From assembly GCA_947475995.1 (NCBI GenBank), contig CANJNI010000041.1, forward strand, positions 1-35,407: 35,407 bases of DNA, in the 5' to 3' direction. The notes beneath the pieces are model-generated. The model made no database searches, was not told the origin of the DNA, and worked only from the letters and a program-made list of their open reading frames with translations. This DNA is from Beijerinckiaceae bacterium (GTDB taxonomy: Bacteria > Pseudomonadota > Alphaproteobacteria > Rhizobiales > Beijerinckiaceae). Positions 6,284 to 16,938 of the stretch are shown here, one piece after another (the stretch's first letter is position 1; each line of letters begins with the position of its first letter). The position numbers were made by a program, and so were the translations under genes.

Positions 6284-9200
6284 TTACTCCCCCGCCTGCG
6301 CCATTTGCCGACCGCCCTGCTGCGTCATCAGATCGGTGAGCGCGCGACGATATTCGACCGGCATGACCTTGCGGAACTTTGACTTGTATTCGGCCCAGCG
6401 GTCGAGAATTTCCTGACCGCGCTTCGAGCCCGTGTACTTGACGTGGTTGCTGATGAGCTGATGCAGACGCTCCGCGTCGAAGCGCGTCATGTCGCCCATC
6501 ACGTCAACGCGCCCGTGCGAATGCAGGTCGCCGCCCTGATGGTGCAGCCGCTGGTTCAGCTCTTCCTCTTCCTCGACCGCTTCGAGTTCGACCATCGAGA
6601 GGTTGCAGCGCTCGGGGAACGTGCCGTCCTCGTCGAGCACATAGGCGATGCCGCCCGACATGCCCGCCGCGAAGTTGCGCCCCGTCTTGCCGATGACCAC
6701 CACGATGCCGCCCGTCATGTATTCGCAGCCGTGATCGCCCGTGCCTTCGACGACCGCGATGGCGCCCGAGTTGCGCACCGCGAAACGTTCGCCGGCGACG
6801 CCCGAGAAGTAGCTTTCGCCCGCGATGGCCCCGTACAGCACCGTATTGCCGACGATGATCGATTCATGCGGCGTGATCCGGGTGGCTTCCTTCGCCGGAT
6901 AGATGGCGATGCGGCCGCCCGACAGGCCCTTGCCGACATAGTCGTTGGACTGGCCTTCAAGTTCGAGCGTGACGCCGCGCGCCAGCCATGCGCCGAAGCT
7001 CTGACCGGCAGTGCCCTTCAGCTTCACATGGATCGTGTCGTCTTCCAGACCCTCGTGGCCGTAACGTTTGGCGATCTCGCCCGACAGCATCGCGCCAGTC
7101 GTGCGGTTGGTGTTGTTGATCGTCGCCTCGATGCGCACCGGCTTGCCGGTCTCGATGGCGTCCTTGGCTTCCGCGATCAGCTTGCGGTCGAGCACGTTGC
7201 CGAGATTGTGGTCCTGCGCCTGCGTCCGGTAGACGCCAACGCCCGGCGCAACCTGCGGCTTGTGGAAAAGCTTGCTGAAATCGAGGCCCTTCGCCTTCCA
7301 GTGCTCGATCACCTTGGCGCGGTCGAGCATCTGCATCTGGCCGATCATCTCGTCGAACTTGCGGTAGCCGAGCTGGGCCATGATCTCGCGCACTTCCTGC
7401 GCGACGAAGAAGAAGAAGTTGATGACGTGTTCGGGCTGGCCGACGAAGCGCTTGCGCAGCACCGGGTCCTGCGTGGCGACGCCGACCGGACAGGTGTTCA
7501 GATGACACTTGCGCATCATGATGCAGCCCGCCGCGATCAACGGCGCGGTCGCGAAGCCGAATTCGTCAGCGCCGAGCAGCGCGCCAACCACGACGTCGCG
7601 GCCCGTGCGCAAGCCGCCGTCCACCTGCACGGCGATGCGCGAGCGCAGGTTGTTGAGCGTCAGCGTCTGGTGGGTTTCGGCAAGGCCGATTTCCCACGGG
7701 CTGCCGGCGTGCTTGATCGACGTCAGCGGCGAAGCGCCGGTGCCGCCTTCAAAGCCCGAAATCGTCACGTGGTCGGCGCGGCCCTTCGAGACGCCCGCCG
7801 CAACGGTGCCGACGCCGATTTCCGACACCAGCTTTACCGACACCTGCGCTGCCGGATTGACGTTCTTGAGATCGTAGATGAGCTGCGCCAGATCCTCGAT
7901 CGAATAGATGTCGTGATGCGGCGGCGGCGAAATCAGGCCGACGCCCTGCGTCGAGTGACGGACCTTGGCGATCACCGCATCGACCTTGTGGCCGGGCAAC
8001 TGGCCGCCTTCGCCAGGCTTTGCGCCCTGCGCCATCTTGATCTGCATCATGTCGGAGTTGACGAGATATTCGGTCGTCACCCCGAAGCGGCCCGACGCCA
8101 CCTGCTTGATGGCCGAGCGCATGGAATCGCCGTTCGCCATCGGCTTGAAGCGATCGGATTCCTCGCCGCCCTCGCCGGTGTTCGACTTGCCGCCGATGCG
8201 GTTCATCGCAATCGCCAGCGTCGTATGCGCCTCGCGCGAAATGGAGCCGTAGGACATCGCGCCGGTCGCGAAACGGCGCACGATCGTCTCGACCGATTCC
8301 ACTTCTTCGACCGGAACCGGCTTGCGGCCGTCTTCCTCGGCGCTTCTGATGCGGAACAGGCCGCGGATCGTCAGATATTGCTCGTCCTGCTCATTGAGCA
8401 GCTTCGCATAGGCGCGATACTTGTCCTGCGCATTGCCGCGCACGGCGTGCTGCAGCAACGACACCGAATTAGCCGACCACGCATGAGCCTCGCCGCGCAA
8501 GCGCAGGGCATATTCGCCGCCCACATGCAGCATGTTGCGGTAGACCGGCGAGTCGCCGAACGCATCCTTGTGACGCGACACGGTTTCAGCCGAAACCTCT
8601 GCGAGACCCACGCCGCCGATGCGCGAGGCCGTGCCGGTGAAATATTTCGCCACGAAGGAGTCAGCCAGCCCGATGGCGTCGAAAATCTGCGCGCCGCAAT
8701 AGGACTGGTAGGTCGAGATGCCCATCTTGGACATGACCTTCAGGAGACCCTTGTCGATGGCCTTGATGTAGCGCTTGCAGGCTTCGTAGCCGTCGACTTC
8801 CTCGGGGAATTCTTCCGCCAGCGAAGCGAGCGTCTCGAATGCCAGATACGGATTGACAGCTTCCGCCCCGTAACCCGCCAGACAGGCGAAGTGATGCACC
8901 TCGCGCGCTTCGCCGGTTTCGACCACGAGGCCGACCGAGGTGCGCAGGCCCTTGCGGATCAGGTGATGATGCACGGCCGCCGTCGCCAGCAGGGCCGGGA
9001 TCGGAATGCGATCTGCGCCCACCAGACGGTCCGACAGGATGATGATGTTGTAGCCGCCCTTGACGGCCTGTTCGGCGCGCTCGCAAAGCCGGTCGAGCAT
9101 CGACTCCATCGCATCGGCGCCGCGCTCGGACGCATAGGTCATGTCGAGCGTCTTGGTGTCGAAGGAATCTTCGAACGTGCCGATGTTGCGGATCTTCTCG

Positions 9201-10945
9201 AGATCCTCGTTGGTCAGGATCGGCTGGCGCACTTCAAGGCGCTTGCGCTTGGAATTGCCCGCATGGTCGAAGATGTTCGGACGCGGGCCGATGAACGACA
9301 CGAGGCTCATGACGAGCTGCTCGCGGATCGGGTCGATCGGCGGGTTCGTCACCTGCGCGAAGTTCTGCTTGAAATAGGTGTAGAGCAGCTTGGACTGGCT
9401 CGACAGGGCCGCAATCGGCGTGTCGGTGCCCATGGAGCCCACGGCTTCCTCGCCGGTGATCGCCATCGGCGACATCAGGATCGCAATGTCTTCCTGCGTA
9501 TAGCCAAAGGCCTGCTGGCGGTCGAGCAGCGTCACATCGGTGCGCGAGGAGCGCGCTTCGACGGGCTTCAGGTCTTCCAGAACGATCTGGGTGTTCTTCA
9601 GCCACGTCCCATAGGGATGCGAGGAGGCGAGCTTCTTCTTCATCTCGTCATCCGAGATGATGCGGCCCTGTTCGAGATCGACCAGCAGCATGCGGCCGGG
9701 CTGCAGGCGCCACTTGGTGACGATCTTCTCCTCGGGAATCGGCAGCACGCCGACTTCCGAGGCCATCACCACAAGGTCGTCGTCCGTCACCACATAGCGG
9801 GCGGGGCGCAGGCCGTTGCGATCCAGCGTGGCGCCGATCTGGCGACCGTCAGTGAACGCCATCGCGGCCGGGCCGTCCCACGGCTCCATCAGGGCGGCAT
9901 GATATTCGTAGAAGGCGCGGCGCTCCTCGTCCATCAGCGGATTGCCCGCCCAGGCTTCGGGGATCAGCATCATGGCCGCATGGGCGAGCGAATAGCCGCC
10001 CATCACGAGCAGTTCGAGCGCATTGTCGAAACAGGCGGTGTCGGACTGGCCTTCGTAGGAAATGGGCCACAGCTTCTCGATGTCCTTGCCGAAAAGCTCG
10101 GAGGACACGGAGGCCTGACGGGCCGCCATCCAGTTGACGTTGCCGCGCAGCGTGTTGATTTCGCCGTTGTGGGCCACCATCCGATAAGGATGGGCGAGCG
10201 ACCATGTCGGGAACGTGTTGGTCGAGAAGCGCTGATGCACCAGCGCCAGAGCCGTTTCGAGGCGCGGGTCACGCAGGTCGTTGAAATAGTCGCCGAGCTG
10301 GGTGGCCAGCAGCATGCCCTTGTAGACGAGCGTGCGCGACGACATCGAGACGATGTAGAAGCCCTTGGTGCGCGCGTCGTTGAGGTTGAAGGCGCGGTTC
10401 GAGATCACCTTGCGGAGAATGAACAGGCGGCGCTCGAACGTGTCCTGATCGGCCACATTCGATCCGCGGCCGATGAAGACCTGGCGGTGAACCGGCTCGG
10501 TCGGCTTCACGGTCTCGCCGAGGCCGGAGGAATCCACCGGAACGTCGCGCCAGCCGAGGAAAGTCTGGCCTTCCTCGACGATGACCTTCTCGACCATCTG
10601 CTCGATGATCCGGCGGCCTTCAGGGTCGCGCGGCAGGAACAGCGCGCCGACGGCGTAAAGGCCGGGCTCGGGCAGGTTGAAGCCGAGGCGCGCAGCCTCC
10701 GCCTTCAGGAAGCTGTGCGGCGTCTGGATCAGCATGCCGCAGCCGTCGCCGGCGAGCGGGTCCGCGCCGACCGCGCCGCGATGGTCAAGGTTCAGAAGGA
10801 TTTCGAGGCCCTTGGCGACGATATCGTGCGACTTGCGGTTCTTGAGGTTGGCCACGAAGCCGACGCCGCAGGCGTCATGCTCATTGGCAGGGTCATACAG
10901 ACCCTGCGGAGCCGGGAAGGCGGGATCGAAGGAAGATGCGGACAT
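6284..10945 (-). CDS. gltB: Glutamate synthase (NADPH) large subunit
   Basis: The alpha subunit of GOGAT, 1553 residues from the chosen ATG at 10945, which has GGAG nine bases upstream. Extending to the first in-frame ATG at 11065 adds 40 low-complexity residues and is unlikely. The N-terminal class II glutaminase domain opens with DACGVGF. Cys26 should become the N-terminal nucleophile after removal of a 25-residue propeptide. The central and FMN-binding synthase domain includes [11 protein letters not shown]. The 3Fe-4S cluster motif is [15 protein letters not shown], and the C-terminal GXGXG beta-helix includes [11 protein letters not shown] and [12 protein letters not shown]. Ammonia released from glutamine is channelled to 2-oxoglutarate. 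It is co-transcribed with gltD and looks complete. Confidence 0.97.
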   Translation of the reverse strand: MSASSFDPAFPAPQGLYDPANEHDACGVGFVANLKNRKSHDIVAKGLEILLNLDHRGAVGADPLAGDGCGMLIQTPHSFLKAEAARLGFNLPEPGLYAVGALFLPRDPEGRRIIEQMVEKVIVEEGQTFLGWRDVPVDSSGLGETVKPTEPVHRQVFIGRGSNVADQDTFERRLFILRKVISNRAFNLNDARTKGFYIVSMSSRTLVYKGMLLATQLGDYFNDLRDPRLETALALVHQRFSTNTFPTWSLAHPYRMVAHNGEINTLRGNVNWMAARQASVSSELFGKDIEKLWPISYEGQSDTACFDNALELLVMGGYSLAHAAMMLIPEAWAGNPLMDEERRAFYEYHAALMEPWDGPAAMAFTDGRQIGATLDRNGLRPARYVVTDDDLVVMASEVGVLPIPEEKIVTKWRLQPGRMLLVDLEQGRIISDDEMKKKLASSHPYGTWLKNTQIVLEDLKPVEARSSRTDVTLLDRQQAFGYTQEDIAILMSPMAITGEEAVGSMGTDTPIAALSSQSKLLYTYFKQNFAQVTNPPIDPIREQLVMSLVSFIGPRPNIFDHAGNSKRKRLEVRQPILTNEDLEKIRNIGTFEDSFDTKTLDMTYASERGADAMESMLDRLCERAEQAVKGGYNIIILSDRLVGADRIPIPALLATAAVHHHLIRKGLRTSVGLVVETGEAREVHHFACLAGYGAEAVNPYLAFETLASLAEEFPEEVDGYEACKRYIKAIDKGLLKVMSKMGISTYQSYCGAQIFDAIGLADSFVAKYFTGTASRIGGVGLAEVSAETVSRHKDAFGDSPVYRNMLHVGGEYALRLRGEAHAWSANSVSLLQHAVRGNAQDKYRAYAKLLNEQDEQYLTIRGLFRIRSAEEDGRKPVPVEEVESVETIVRRFATGAMSYGSISREAHTTLAIAMNRIGGKSNTGEGGEESDRFKPMANGDSMRSAIKQVASGRFGVTTEYLVNSDMMQIKMAQGAKPGEGGQLPGHKVDAVIAKVRHSTQGVGLISPPPHHDIYSIEDLAQLIYDLKNVNPAAQVSVKLVSEIGVGTVAAGVSKGRADHVTISGFEGGTGASPLTSIKHAGSPWEIGLAETHQTLTLNNLRSRIAVQVDGGLRTGRDVVVGALLGADEFGFATAPLIAAGCIMMRKCHLNTCPVGVATQDPVLRKRFVGQPEHVINFFFFVAQEVREIMAQLGYRKFDEMIGQMQMLDRAKVIEHWKAKGLDFSKLFHKPQVAPGVGVYRTQAQDHNLGNVLDRKLIAEAKDAIETGKPVRIEATINNTNRTTGAMLSGEIAKRYGHEGLEDDTIHVKLKGTAGQSFGAWLARGVTLELEGQSNDYVGKGLSGGRIAIYPAKEATRITPHESIIVGNTVLYGAIAGESYFSGVAGERFAVRNSGAIAVVEGTGDHGCEYMTGGIVVVIGKTGRNFAAGMSGGIAYVLDEDGTFPERCNLSMVELEAVEEEEELNQRLHHQGGDLHSHGRVDVMGDMTRFDAERLHQLISNHVKYTGSKRGQEILDRWAEYKSKFRKVMPVEYRRALTDLMTQQGGRQMAQAGE

Positions 10946-11319
10946 GGTATGAACTCCGGAAACAGGGGCATCGGAAAAAGACGGGGCGTCGGCGCGTTTC
11001 GAGTCCGCCCGTTTCAGGCGCCCGTTCCCGCGTCCATGGCCCGTTCCGTTTTCCAACCCGTCCATCTCCCGCTCCAGCCAGAATTTGCGGTGCTTGCTCG
11101 CAACTTTCGCCCCGCCGCTCCATATCGCCGGAGCGACCCGAACTCCGCCGCCAGAGGCGCGGTCTTCGGCTTTTTGCGGGGACGTTCTGCCAGCGCCCTA
11201 AATGGTCAGCAAAGCTGTCCTATTAGCGGCGCGCGACATTGCCAGATTTGATCCTGCCGCACAAGGCGACCAAACGCAAAGATTCGTCGAAATCTGCGGT
11301 TTCGGCCTGCGGCGCAGAG
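10946..11319. other. 374-bp intergenic region upstream of gltB
   Basis: This GC-rich stretch holds the ribosome-binding site of gltB (GGAG near 10955) and should hold its promoter. I see no convincing -35/-10 pair, no strong palindromic operator and no conserved gene. Frames through it are extensions of gltB or shadows. A weak 7-bp inverted repeat (CTGCGGT/ACCGCAG) lies just past the stop of the dehydrogenase at about 11296-11330, too weak to call a terminator. Confidence 0.5.
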
Positions 11320-12306
11320 TCACCGCAGTCCCTTCCGGAGGACCTCGGGGTTGCGCAGGCGCAGCGGCTTGCCGTCAAGCCAGGAGACGATGTTTTCGAC
11401 CGTGTCCTCGTAAAAGGCCCGGAAGGAATCCTCCACCACATAGCCGATGTGGGGCGTCAGCACGGCCGTATCGAACGCATAGAGCGGATGTCCGGCTTCC
11501 ATGGGCTCGTGATGGTAAACATCGAGCCCGACGCCCGCGATGCGTTTCTCGCGCAGCGCATCGACGAGCGCATCCTCGTCGGCCAGCGGCCCGCGGGCCG
11601 TGTTGATGAAATAGGCGGTCGGTTTCATCAGCCCGATTTCGCGCCTGCCGACGATCCCGCGCGTGCGCTCCCCGAGGATGAGGTGGACGGTGATGAAGTC
11701 GGCCGAGCGGAACAGTTCGTCCTTGTCGACCCGCCGGACGCCCACGGCGGAAGCGCGCTCGTCGGTAAGGTTCGGGCTCCAGGCGATGACGTTCATCCCG
11801 AAGGCCTGCGCGACGCGCGCCACGGTCGATCCGATCTTGCCGAGGCCGACGACGCCAAGCGTCTTTTTCGCCAGGGTGACGCCGACGCCCGACTGCCAGA
11901 GACCTTGCCGGATGCGCCGGTCGTTGAACGGGATGCGGCGCGCGAGCGAGATCATCAGACCGAAGGCGAGTTCCGGCGTGCCCTGATGACCCCCCGGGCG
12001 GTCCACCGATCCGCTGACCGCGATGCCGAGTTCGGTCGCCGCCGCATGATCCAGCGTGCGGTGCATGTGGCCGGTCGTGCAGATGAGCCGCAGGTTCGGC
12101 AGGCGTCTCAGAAGCTCGGCCGGGAAGGGCGTGCGCTCGCGCAGCGTTGAGATGATCTCGTAGGGTTCGAGCGCCGCCACGGCTTCGTCCACCGATCCGA
12201 AATGCCGGTCGACGCGCTCCACCTGACAACGCGCCTGCACGGGCGACCAGTCCGCCATGGAGAGAGCCGCATTCAACGTATCGTCGATGATGGCGAGGCG
12301 GGTCAC
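11320..12306 (-). CDS. D-2-hydroxyacid dehydrogenase family protein
   Basis: The 328-residue NAD(P)-dependent dehydrogenase has the family's two-domain layout. The Rossmann motif GLGKIGSTVARVAQAFGM is central. The catalytic Arg is in NTARG, the Glu in HHEPM and the His in TPHIGY. The variant HHEPM instead of DVFEPEP, and the N-terminal STLRERTPFP..LL..LPNLRLI, resemble the formate/phosphoglycerate dehydrogenase-like group, but the substrate cannot be read off. Translation should begin at GTG 12306, which has GGAG seven bases upstream; the longer open frame reaching 12591 overlaps the next gene and is not conserved. A terminator lies between it and the upstream gene, so it is probably transcribed on its own. 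Confidence 0.9.
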   Translation of the reverse strand: MTRLAIIDDTLNAALSMADWSPVQARCQVERVDRHFGSVDEAVAALEPYEIISTLRERTPFPAELLRRLPNLRLICTTGHMHRTLDHAAATELGIAVSGSVDRPGGHQGTPELAFGLMISLARRIPFNDRRIRQGLWQSGVGVTLAKKTLGVVGLGKIGSTVARVAQAFGMNVIAWSPNLTDERASAVGVRRVDKDELFRSADFITVHLILGERTRGIVGRREIGLMKPTAYFINTARGPLADEDALVDALREKRIAGVGLDVYHHEPMEAGHPLYAFDTAVLTPHIGYVVEDSFRAFYEDTVENIVSWLDGKPLRLRNPEVLRKGLR

Positions 12307-12339
12307 GGGCGTCTCCGGCGCTTGATGTTGTCCCGCGCC

Positions 12340-12378
12340 ATAAAAGAAAGGCGCCTCCGGAGCAAGCCGGAAGCGCCT
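12340..12378 (-). terminator. Rho-independent terminator after the cupredoxin-like gene
   Basis: On the minus strand a 12-bp stem with one mismatch (12378-12367 with 12360-12349, loop CTTGCT) is followed by TTCTTTTA. It begins about 20 bp past the stop of the exported cupredoxin-like gene and separates it from the dehydrogenase. Confidence 0.75.
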
Positions 12379-12398
12379 CGACAGTCGCTGGAGGAGCC

Positions 12399-12821
12399 TT
12401 ATTCGACGATGAATTCGCCGATCATGCCGCGCGCTTCCTGACCGCGCACCCAGAACTTGAACTTGCCGGTGCGGATCGGAATGAACAGGATTTCGACCGC
12501 GCCGTCCTTGTCGAACTCGATTTCGAGGGTCTTGGCGGTGTGGATCTCGATGCCGTTGATGGCGATCTGGTTGACCCATGAATTCTGCCACAGATCGGGC
12601 GCCATGAAGCGCGGTTCGTCGCCGTTCTTCGACTCGACCACGAGGCGATAATACTTGCCGGTCTCGATCTTGAACTCCTTGGCGGACATCGACATGTCGC
12701 CATTGAGAGTCAGCTTGATCTCCGTGGGCCGCGACGCCAGATTGCCTTTGGCGACCGCCGCAAGGGGACTCATCACGGCGATTGCCGCCAGACCTGCAAT
12801 GACATTACGCCTGTTGACCAT
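12399..12821 (-). CDS. Exported cupredoxin-like protein lacking the usual copper ligands
   Basis: From ATG 12821 (GAGGAG upstream) the product has 140 residues. A signal peptide comes first: MVNRRNVIAGLAAIAVMSPL followed by AAVAKG, with cleavage near residue 25. The remaining sequence has the beta-sandwich pattern of single-domain cupredoxins, ending IRTGKFKFWVRGQEARGMIG before a final beta strand. In copper-binding relatives this last loop carries Cys and His before the Met. Here the corresponding positions are Val and Glu or Gln, so a type 1 copper site is unlikely. It may be a structural, chaperone or binding protein in the periplasm. It lies directly downstream of the TonB-dependent receptor, and the terminator after it suggests it ends that transcription unit. 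Confidence 0.65.
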   Translation of the reverse strand: MVNRRNVIAGLAAIAVMSPLAAVAKGNLASRPTEIKLTLNGDMSMSAKEFKIETGKYYRLVVESKNGDEPRFMAPDLWQNSWVNQIAINGIEIHTAKTLEIEFDKDGAVEILFIPIRTGKFKFWVRGQEARGMIGEFIVE

Positions 12822-12893
12822 GAAACCGTCTCCTCGCCCGATTTGAGCCATTGATATGGCTTGCGCCTGCCAGGGTGCAAGCTCTGTCTGCTC

Positions 12894-15305
12894 TCAGAAG
12901 GTCACTTTCGCGCCACCATAGATGGAGAAGGGCTGCAGGGGCGTCTGCATCACCGGGTTGGTATAGGCCTTGCCGGCATTGTTGGTGGCGGCCGGGTCGA
13001 AGAAGGCCCCGAACGCGCCTGCCTTCCTGTTGAACAGGTTGGTCACCCGGGCGAAGACCTGGATGTTCTTCGTCGCCTGCCAGGACGTGTGCAGCCCCAC
13101 CACCGCATAGGCCGGCAGCTCGGGGTTCTGGTTTGAATCATCGCCGCGCAGGAACTGGCTGGAGAAGGCCGCGACGTCTGCGCCGACCTTCCATTGCGGG
13201 GTTATCGAATATTCCGCGCCCAGTTTCACCTGATGCATCGGGATGCCCGGAATGCGCTTGCCGGGCGTCACCGCAATGTCGCCGACCGCATTGGCGAAGG
13301 GATTGTTGGGCGAGGGCAGCGCGCCGGTGAACTGGTAGGTCGCATCCACGAAGGCATAGTTCACATAGGCCGAGAAGGACTCGCCCTGATATTGCACGCC
13401 CGCCTCGACGCCCTGACGTCGCGAACCCGGCACGTTGGCGTAGTAGCCCCGCCCCTGCAGCACGCTGGCGATCGACACGATGTCATTCGTCAGATCGGTG
13501 CGGAAGGCCGCGACCTTCCAGTCGAACGAGCCGGGGCCCGCCGCGATGGAGCCGCGCACGCCCGCCTCGAAGGTGCGGGCGACGACCTGCTTCAGCGGCG
13601 GATCGGCGACGAGCGAGTTCTCCAGCAGGCAGGGCTGCAACGGATCGGAGCAGGCCAGCTCCAGCGGCGTCGGCGCGCGATTGGCTTCCGAGTAACCGCC
13701 GTAGATCGTGGTGTTGTTGGGCAGGGTATAGGCGAGGCCCACGACAGGATTGATGCGGAAGAACTGGTGCGCGCTATTCAGTTGCGGGGCTGTGCCGGTC
13801 TGGTCCGTGGTCTTCACATCGGCAAGATTCATGCGCGCGCCGGCTGTCAGCGCCAGTTCGGGCGTGATGTTGAAGGTGTCGATCGCGTAGATGCCGACGT
13901 AATTGTTTTCCGCCGTGATGTTGGTTGGTGCGAAGCCGAGGCTGCCGCCGGTGCGGATGATTGCGCCCATTCCGGCGATCGCCGCTTCCGTCCCGACGCG
14001 CAAGTCCGGGAAGATGAATCCGAGCGTCGAGTTGGACTGGAAGCTGATCCAGCTGTGATCGATGCTCGCCCCGATGGCGAAATAATTGTCGCGGCCGCCG
14101 AGCTTTTCCTTGTTGGTCGCCTGAACCGACCCGCCCGCAGTGGTGGTGCGGCTCCATGTGCGGTCGATGATGCCGTAAGCGGTCGCGGCGCCGGCGAACG
14201 GGATCGTGCGGCCATTGGAATCAAGGATCACGAACTGGTCGCGCCAGGCGCGCGTCTTGCCGCCGGGGGGCGTGCCCCAGGCGTCGTCTTCGAGGCACAG
14301 GAAACCCCGGAAGGACGAACTGGCGCTGCAATTCTCGAAATCGGAATCGTTGCCGTCCACATGCGACTGGATGAATCGCCGCACATAGGCGTTCGCCTGC
14401 ACGGTCCATGTCGGAGTGATGTTGAACACGCCGTTGATGCCGAGCGTGATGTTGTCGTTGTTGGTCGTCTGCGGCCAGGTGTAGACGCCCGCATAGTCGC
14501 GCGCGAGTTCCTGAACCGGCGTCGGGCCGATGACGCCGAGCTTGTTCGTCGAGCCGCTTGCGGTGACGTGCACCTCATTGCCTTCGCGCCGCCAGCCGAA
14601 GTCCGAGTAGAAGCGCGCCAGATTGGATGAGGAATGCTTGCGCCACCCGCCGTCGCGCATGATGTCCATGGCGGTGTAGAAGGCGAAGTCGCCGAACTGG
14701 CGTCCGTACTGAAGCGAACCCGCGATGCGTCCGTGGGAGCCGCCCTGCACCTCGACTTCACCGCCCTGATAGGTGAAGCCGTTCTTCATCGTCATGTTCA
14801 GCGCGCCGCCGAGCGCATTCAGGCCGAACAGGGGATTGTTGGTCCAGACGTCGATCCGATCGATGGCCTTGGGCGGAATGAAATCCCAGTTGACGGTGTC
14901 GCCGAAGCCTTCGTTGACGCGAATGCCGTTCTGATAAACCGCGAGACCCTGCGCGACTCCCTGCAGGGGAGATGCGTAAAAGCCCCTGTAGCTCAGGTCC
15001 TGCGTGAAGCCGTTGCCCTGAACGTCCGACAGGGCGATGCCCGGCACGGTCCGCACCAGCGCGTCGATCACGGTCTGCGAATTGGTCTTCTCGACTTCGG
15101 TCGCCTTGACGCTTTGGGCCAGAGCAGGAACCTTGCTGCGCTCGACGCCGGTGTTCGCGCCGGCGAGCGGCGATGTTCCGATGACGTCGATCTGTTCGAG
15201 AACTTCCACATTGCGAGTCTGGGCGAAAGCAAAACCGCCGACGCAAGAGACAGACGCAATCATTGCCGCGCTGCGAAGCAGCGCAAATTCAAGTCTTGTA
15301 TGCAT
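12894..15305 (-). CDS. TonB-dependent outer-membrane receptor
   Basis: The 803-residue protein has a signal peptide (residues 1-28, ending GFAFAQ) and a candidate TonB box near residues 36-43 (LEQIDVIG). A plug domain (about 50-165) follows, with 'TVIDALVRTVPGIALSDVQG', 'YRGFYASPLQGVAQGLAVYQ' and 'LFGLNALGGALNM'. A 22-strand-type barrel ends in the terminal Phe typical of outer-membrane proteins (GGAKVTF). Two short Cys pairs, CSASSSFRGFLC and CSDPLQPC, sit in what should be surface loops. Receptors of this type import siderophores, cobalamin, metal chelates or other scarce ligands. The substrate is not evident. The sensor kinase gene ends 85 bp upstream on the same strand, and a tonB gene lies on the opposite strand, pointing to a self-contained regulated uptake locus. 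Confidence 0.93.
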   Translation of the reverse strand: MHTRLEFALLRSAAMIASVSCVGGFAFAQTRNVEVLEQIDVIGTSPLAGANTGVERSKVPALAQSVKATEVEKTNSQTVIDALVRTVPGIALSDVQGNGFTQDLSYRGFYASPLQGVAQGLAVYQNGIRVNEGFGDTVNWDFIPPKAIDRIDVWTNNPLFGLNALGGALNMTMKNGFTYQGGEVEVQGGSHGRIAGSLQYGRQFGDFAFYTAMDIMRDGGWRKHSSSNLARFYSDFGWRREGNEVHVTASGSTNKLGVIGPTPVQELARDYAGVYTWPQTTNNDNITLGINGVFNITPTWTVQANAYVRRFIQSHVDGNDSDFENCSASSSFRGFLCLEDDAWGTPPGGKTRAWRDQFVILDSNGRTIPFAGAATAYGIIDRTWSRTTTAGGSVQATNKEKLGGRDNYFAIGASIDHSWISFQSNSTLGFIFPDLRVGTEAAIAGMGAIIRTGGSLGFAPTNITAENNYVGIYAIDTFNITPELALTAGARMNLADVKTTDQTGTAPQLNSAHQFFRINPVVGLAYTLPNNTTIYGGYSEANRAPTPLELACSDPLQPCLLENSLVADPPLKQVVARTFEAGVRGSIAAGPGSFDWKVAAFRTDLTNDIVSIASVLQGRGYYANVPGSRRQGVEAGVQYQGESFSAYVNYAFVDATYQFTGALPSPNNPFANAVGDIAVTPGKRIPGIPMHQVKLGAEYSITPQWKVGADVAAFSSQFLRGDDSNQNPELPAYAVVGLHTSWQATKNIQVFARVTNLFNRKAGAFGAFFDPAATNNAGKAYTNPVMQTPLQPFSIYGGAKVTF

Positions 15306-15390
15306 TTGTAGACGCCCCGATCCCGTTTTGCGGAGTCACCGCGTTTTTTATTCACGAGTTCGACAGCAGATTAGCAATCGGGAACAGGAA

Positions 15391-16836
15391 TCAAAACCAC
15401 CTGAATGCTCCCGATGCCGGGAAAGTTTCCCGGCTTGAGGATTGCCACAAGGGCACCAGAGCCTCGACGATGACGCCGCCGCCGGGCGCATTCACGACGG
15501 ACATTTTGCCGTTGAGCGCCCACACGCGCTCGCGCATGCCGATCAGCCCGAAGCCCGGTTTTGTTCCATCGGGAATGCCTGTCCCGTCGTCGCGAATTGA
15601 AATCCGCAACACGTCCTCGGCATCGCCGGCGCGACCCGGAACATGCGACACGAGAATGTCGGCGCGCGTCGCCTGCGCGTGGCGAAAGACATTGGTGAGA
15701 GCTTCCTGCACGACGCGGTAAACGGTCAGGGCCGCCGTATCGTCGAGATCGTCTATATCGTCAGGCACTTCCATCGCGACGGCGACCGATGGATTGGTGT
15801 CCTTCCACATGGCCGTCAAAGCCCGCAACGCTTCGCGCAGGCCGAATTCCGTCATGGCCGCCGGGCGCAGGCGGTCGAGCACGCGGCGATTGATCTGTTG
15901 CAGCGCATCGACCTGTTCCTGCAGGGCCGCGCAGCGCTCGGAAGCGTCAGGGGCGGCGTCCTGCTGTTCGAATTCCCGCTGCAACGACTTGATTCCGGCC
16001 CTGATGGCAAAGAGGTAAGGGCCGAATTCATCGTGCAGTTCGCGCGCCAGTTCCCTCCGTTCGTCGTCCTGCAAGGTCACGAGCATTTCGGACAGACGTC
16101 TGTTTTCGCTCGTGGTTCGCTCAAGCGTGTCGGCCAGCGAATTCACCTTGGCGCAAATGTCGACGAGTTCGGGCGAACCGCTCAAAGGGACGTGAACCAA
16201 ATAGCGTCCGGCTTCCAGCGCCGTCACCGCCTGACCGAGATTGCCGATGGGGGCGAGCGCCTTGTTGACGGCCAGAATGTTGATCAGGAAGGCGACGAAC
16301 GCCAGTCCCGCGCCGCCCAACGTCAGGGACACGATCCCGCCCCACACCTCTGCGGATTCATCCGACGGGTCGGAGGCAATTACGATGGCGCCGTAAGATT
16401 TCCCTGAAAATTCAACTGGAATCCGGACCGAACGGCGTTCCGGCTGCACATAGTCGGCGAACCAGGCAGGCACCGCGGTGAACCGCCCGGCGGGCGCTCT
16501 GGCCGGATCGTCATCGTCGTCGTCATCGTCATCGGCAGCCGATGAGGCGCTGATGACGCGCCCCTGCGGGTCCTCGATCTGGATCGAAACATGGCGCAGA
16601 TTGCGCAGTCCTTTCATCAGATGCGCCAGTCCCGCCTCGGGCTCGGGCGTCTGCTTGAGACTGGCGACGGCGGTTTCGATGAACTCGCGCGTCAACCGGA
16701 CGGCGCTTTCGCTCTCGGCCTTCACGCGCGGGCCCGCAGCCAGAAGAATCCAGCCGATGCTGATCGCCAGCGCAAAGGCCATGAGGCCGCCGAAGAGCGC
16801 ATTGAGCCGCGCGCGCAACGACATTCCCCGCCACAT
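15391..16836 (-). CDS. Sensor histidine kinase, MoxY/LapD-like periplasmic domain, NarL-type partner
   Basis: From ATG 16836 (AGGGA upstream) the product has 481 residues; an upstream ATG at 16911 would add 25 non-conserved residues. TM1 spans about residues 12-33 and TM2 about 166-190, enclosing a periplasmic domain of about 130 residues. That domain resembles the LapD/MoxY N-terminal sensor and contains nine consecutive Asp (102-110). A HAMP-like linker is followed by a HisKA_3 dimerisation domain with ERRELARELHDEFGP (His268) and a HATPase domain (VVQEALTNVFRHAQAT, DDGTGI, GFGLIGMRERV). It should phosphorylate the divergently encoded NarL-type regulator. The poly-Asp run could bind hard cations such as calcium, iron or lanthanides; this is inference. 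Confidence 0.9.
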   Translation of the reverse strand: MWRGMSLRARLNALFGGLMAFALAISIGWILLAAGPRVKAESESAVRLTREFIETAVASLKQTPEPEAGLAHLMKGLRNLRHVSIQIEDPQGRVISASSAADDDDDDDDDPARAPAGRFTAVPAWFADYVQPERRSVRIPVEFSGKSYGAIVIASDPSDESAEVWGGIVSLTLGGAGLAFVAFLINILAVNKALAPIGNLGQAVTALEAGRYLVHVPLSGSPELVDICAKVNSLADTLERTTSENRRLSEMLVTLQDDERRELARELHDEFGPYLFAIRAGIKSLQREFEQQDAAPDASERCAALQEQVDALQQINRRVLDRLRPAAMTEFGLREALRALTAMWKDTNPSVAVAMEVPDDIDDLDDTAALTVYRVVQEALTNVFRHAQATRADILVSHVPGRAGDAEDVLRISIRDDGTGIPDGTKPGFGLIGMRERVWALNGKMSVVNAPGGGVIVEALVPLWQSSSRETFPASGAFRWF

Positions 16837-16938
16837 GAAATCCCTCGCATGGTCGCAGTGCGCGTTGACATCGCGCGCCCTCAAGACGACATTGCGGGTC
16901 TGCGTGAGCATTCGTCAACCTGAACAGCGGCGTTGCGT

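Noticed and set aside
4906-6339. A 477-residue open frame opposite gltD
   Set aside because: Antisense shadow of gltD; no domain recognisable.
6443-11251. A 1602-residue open frame on the plus strand opposite gltB
   Set aside because: It is the antisense shadow of a high-GC gene with clear GltB motifs; its composition (His/Arg/Ala-rich) matches no protein.
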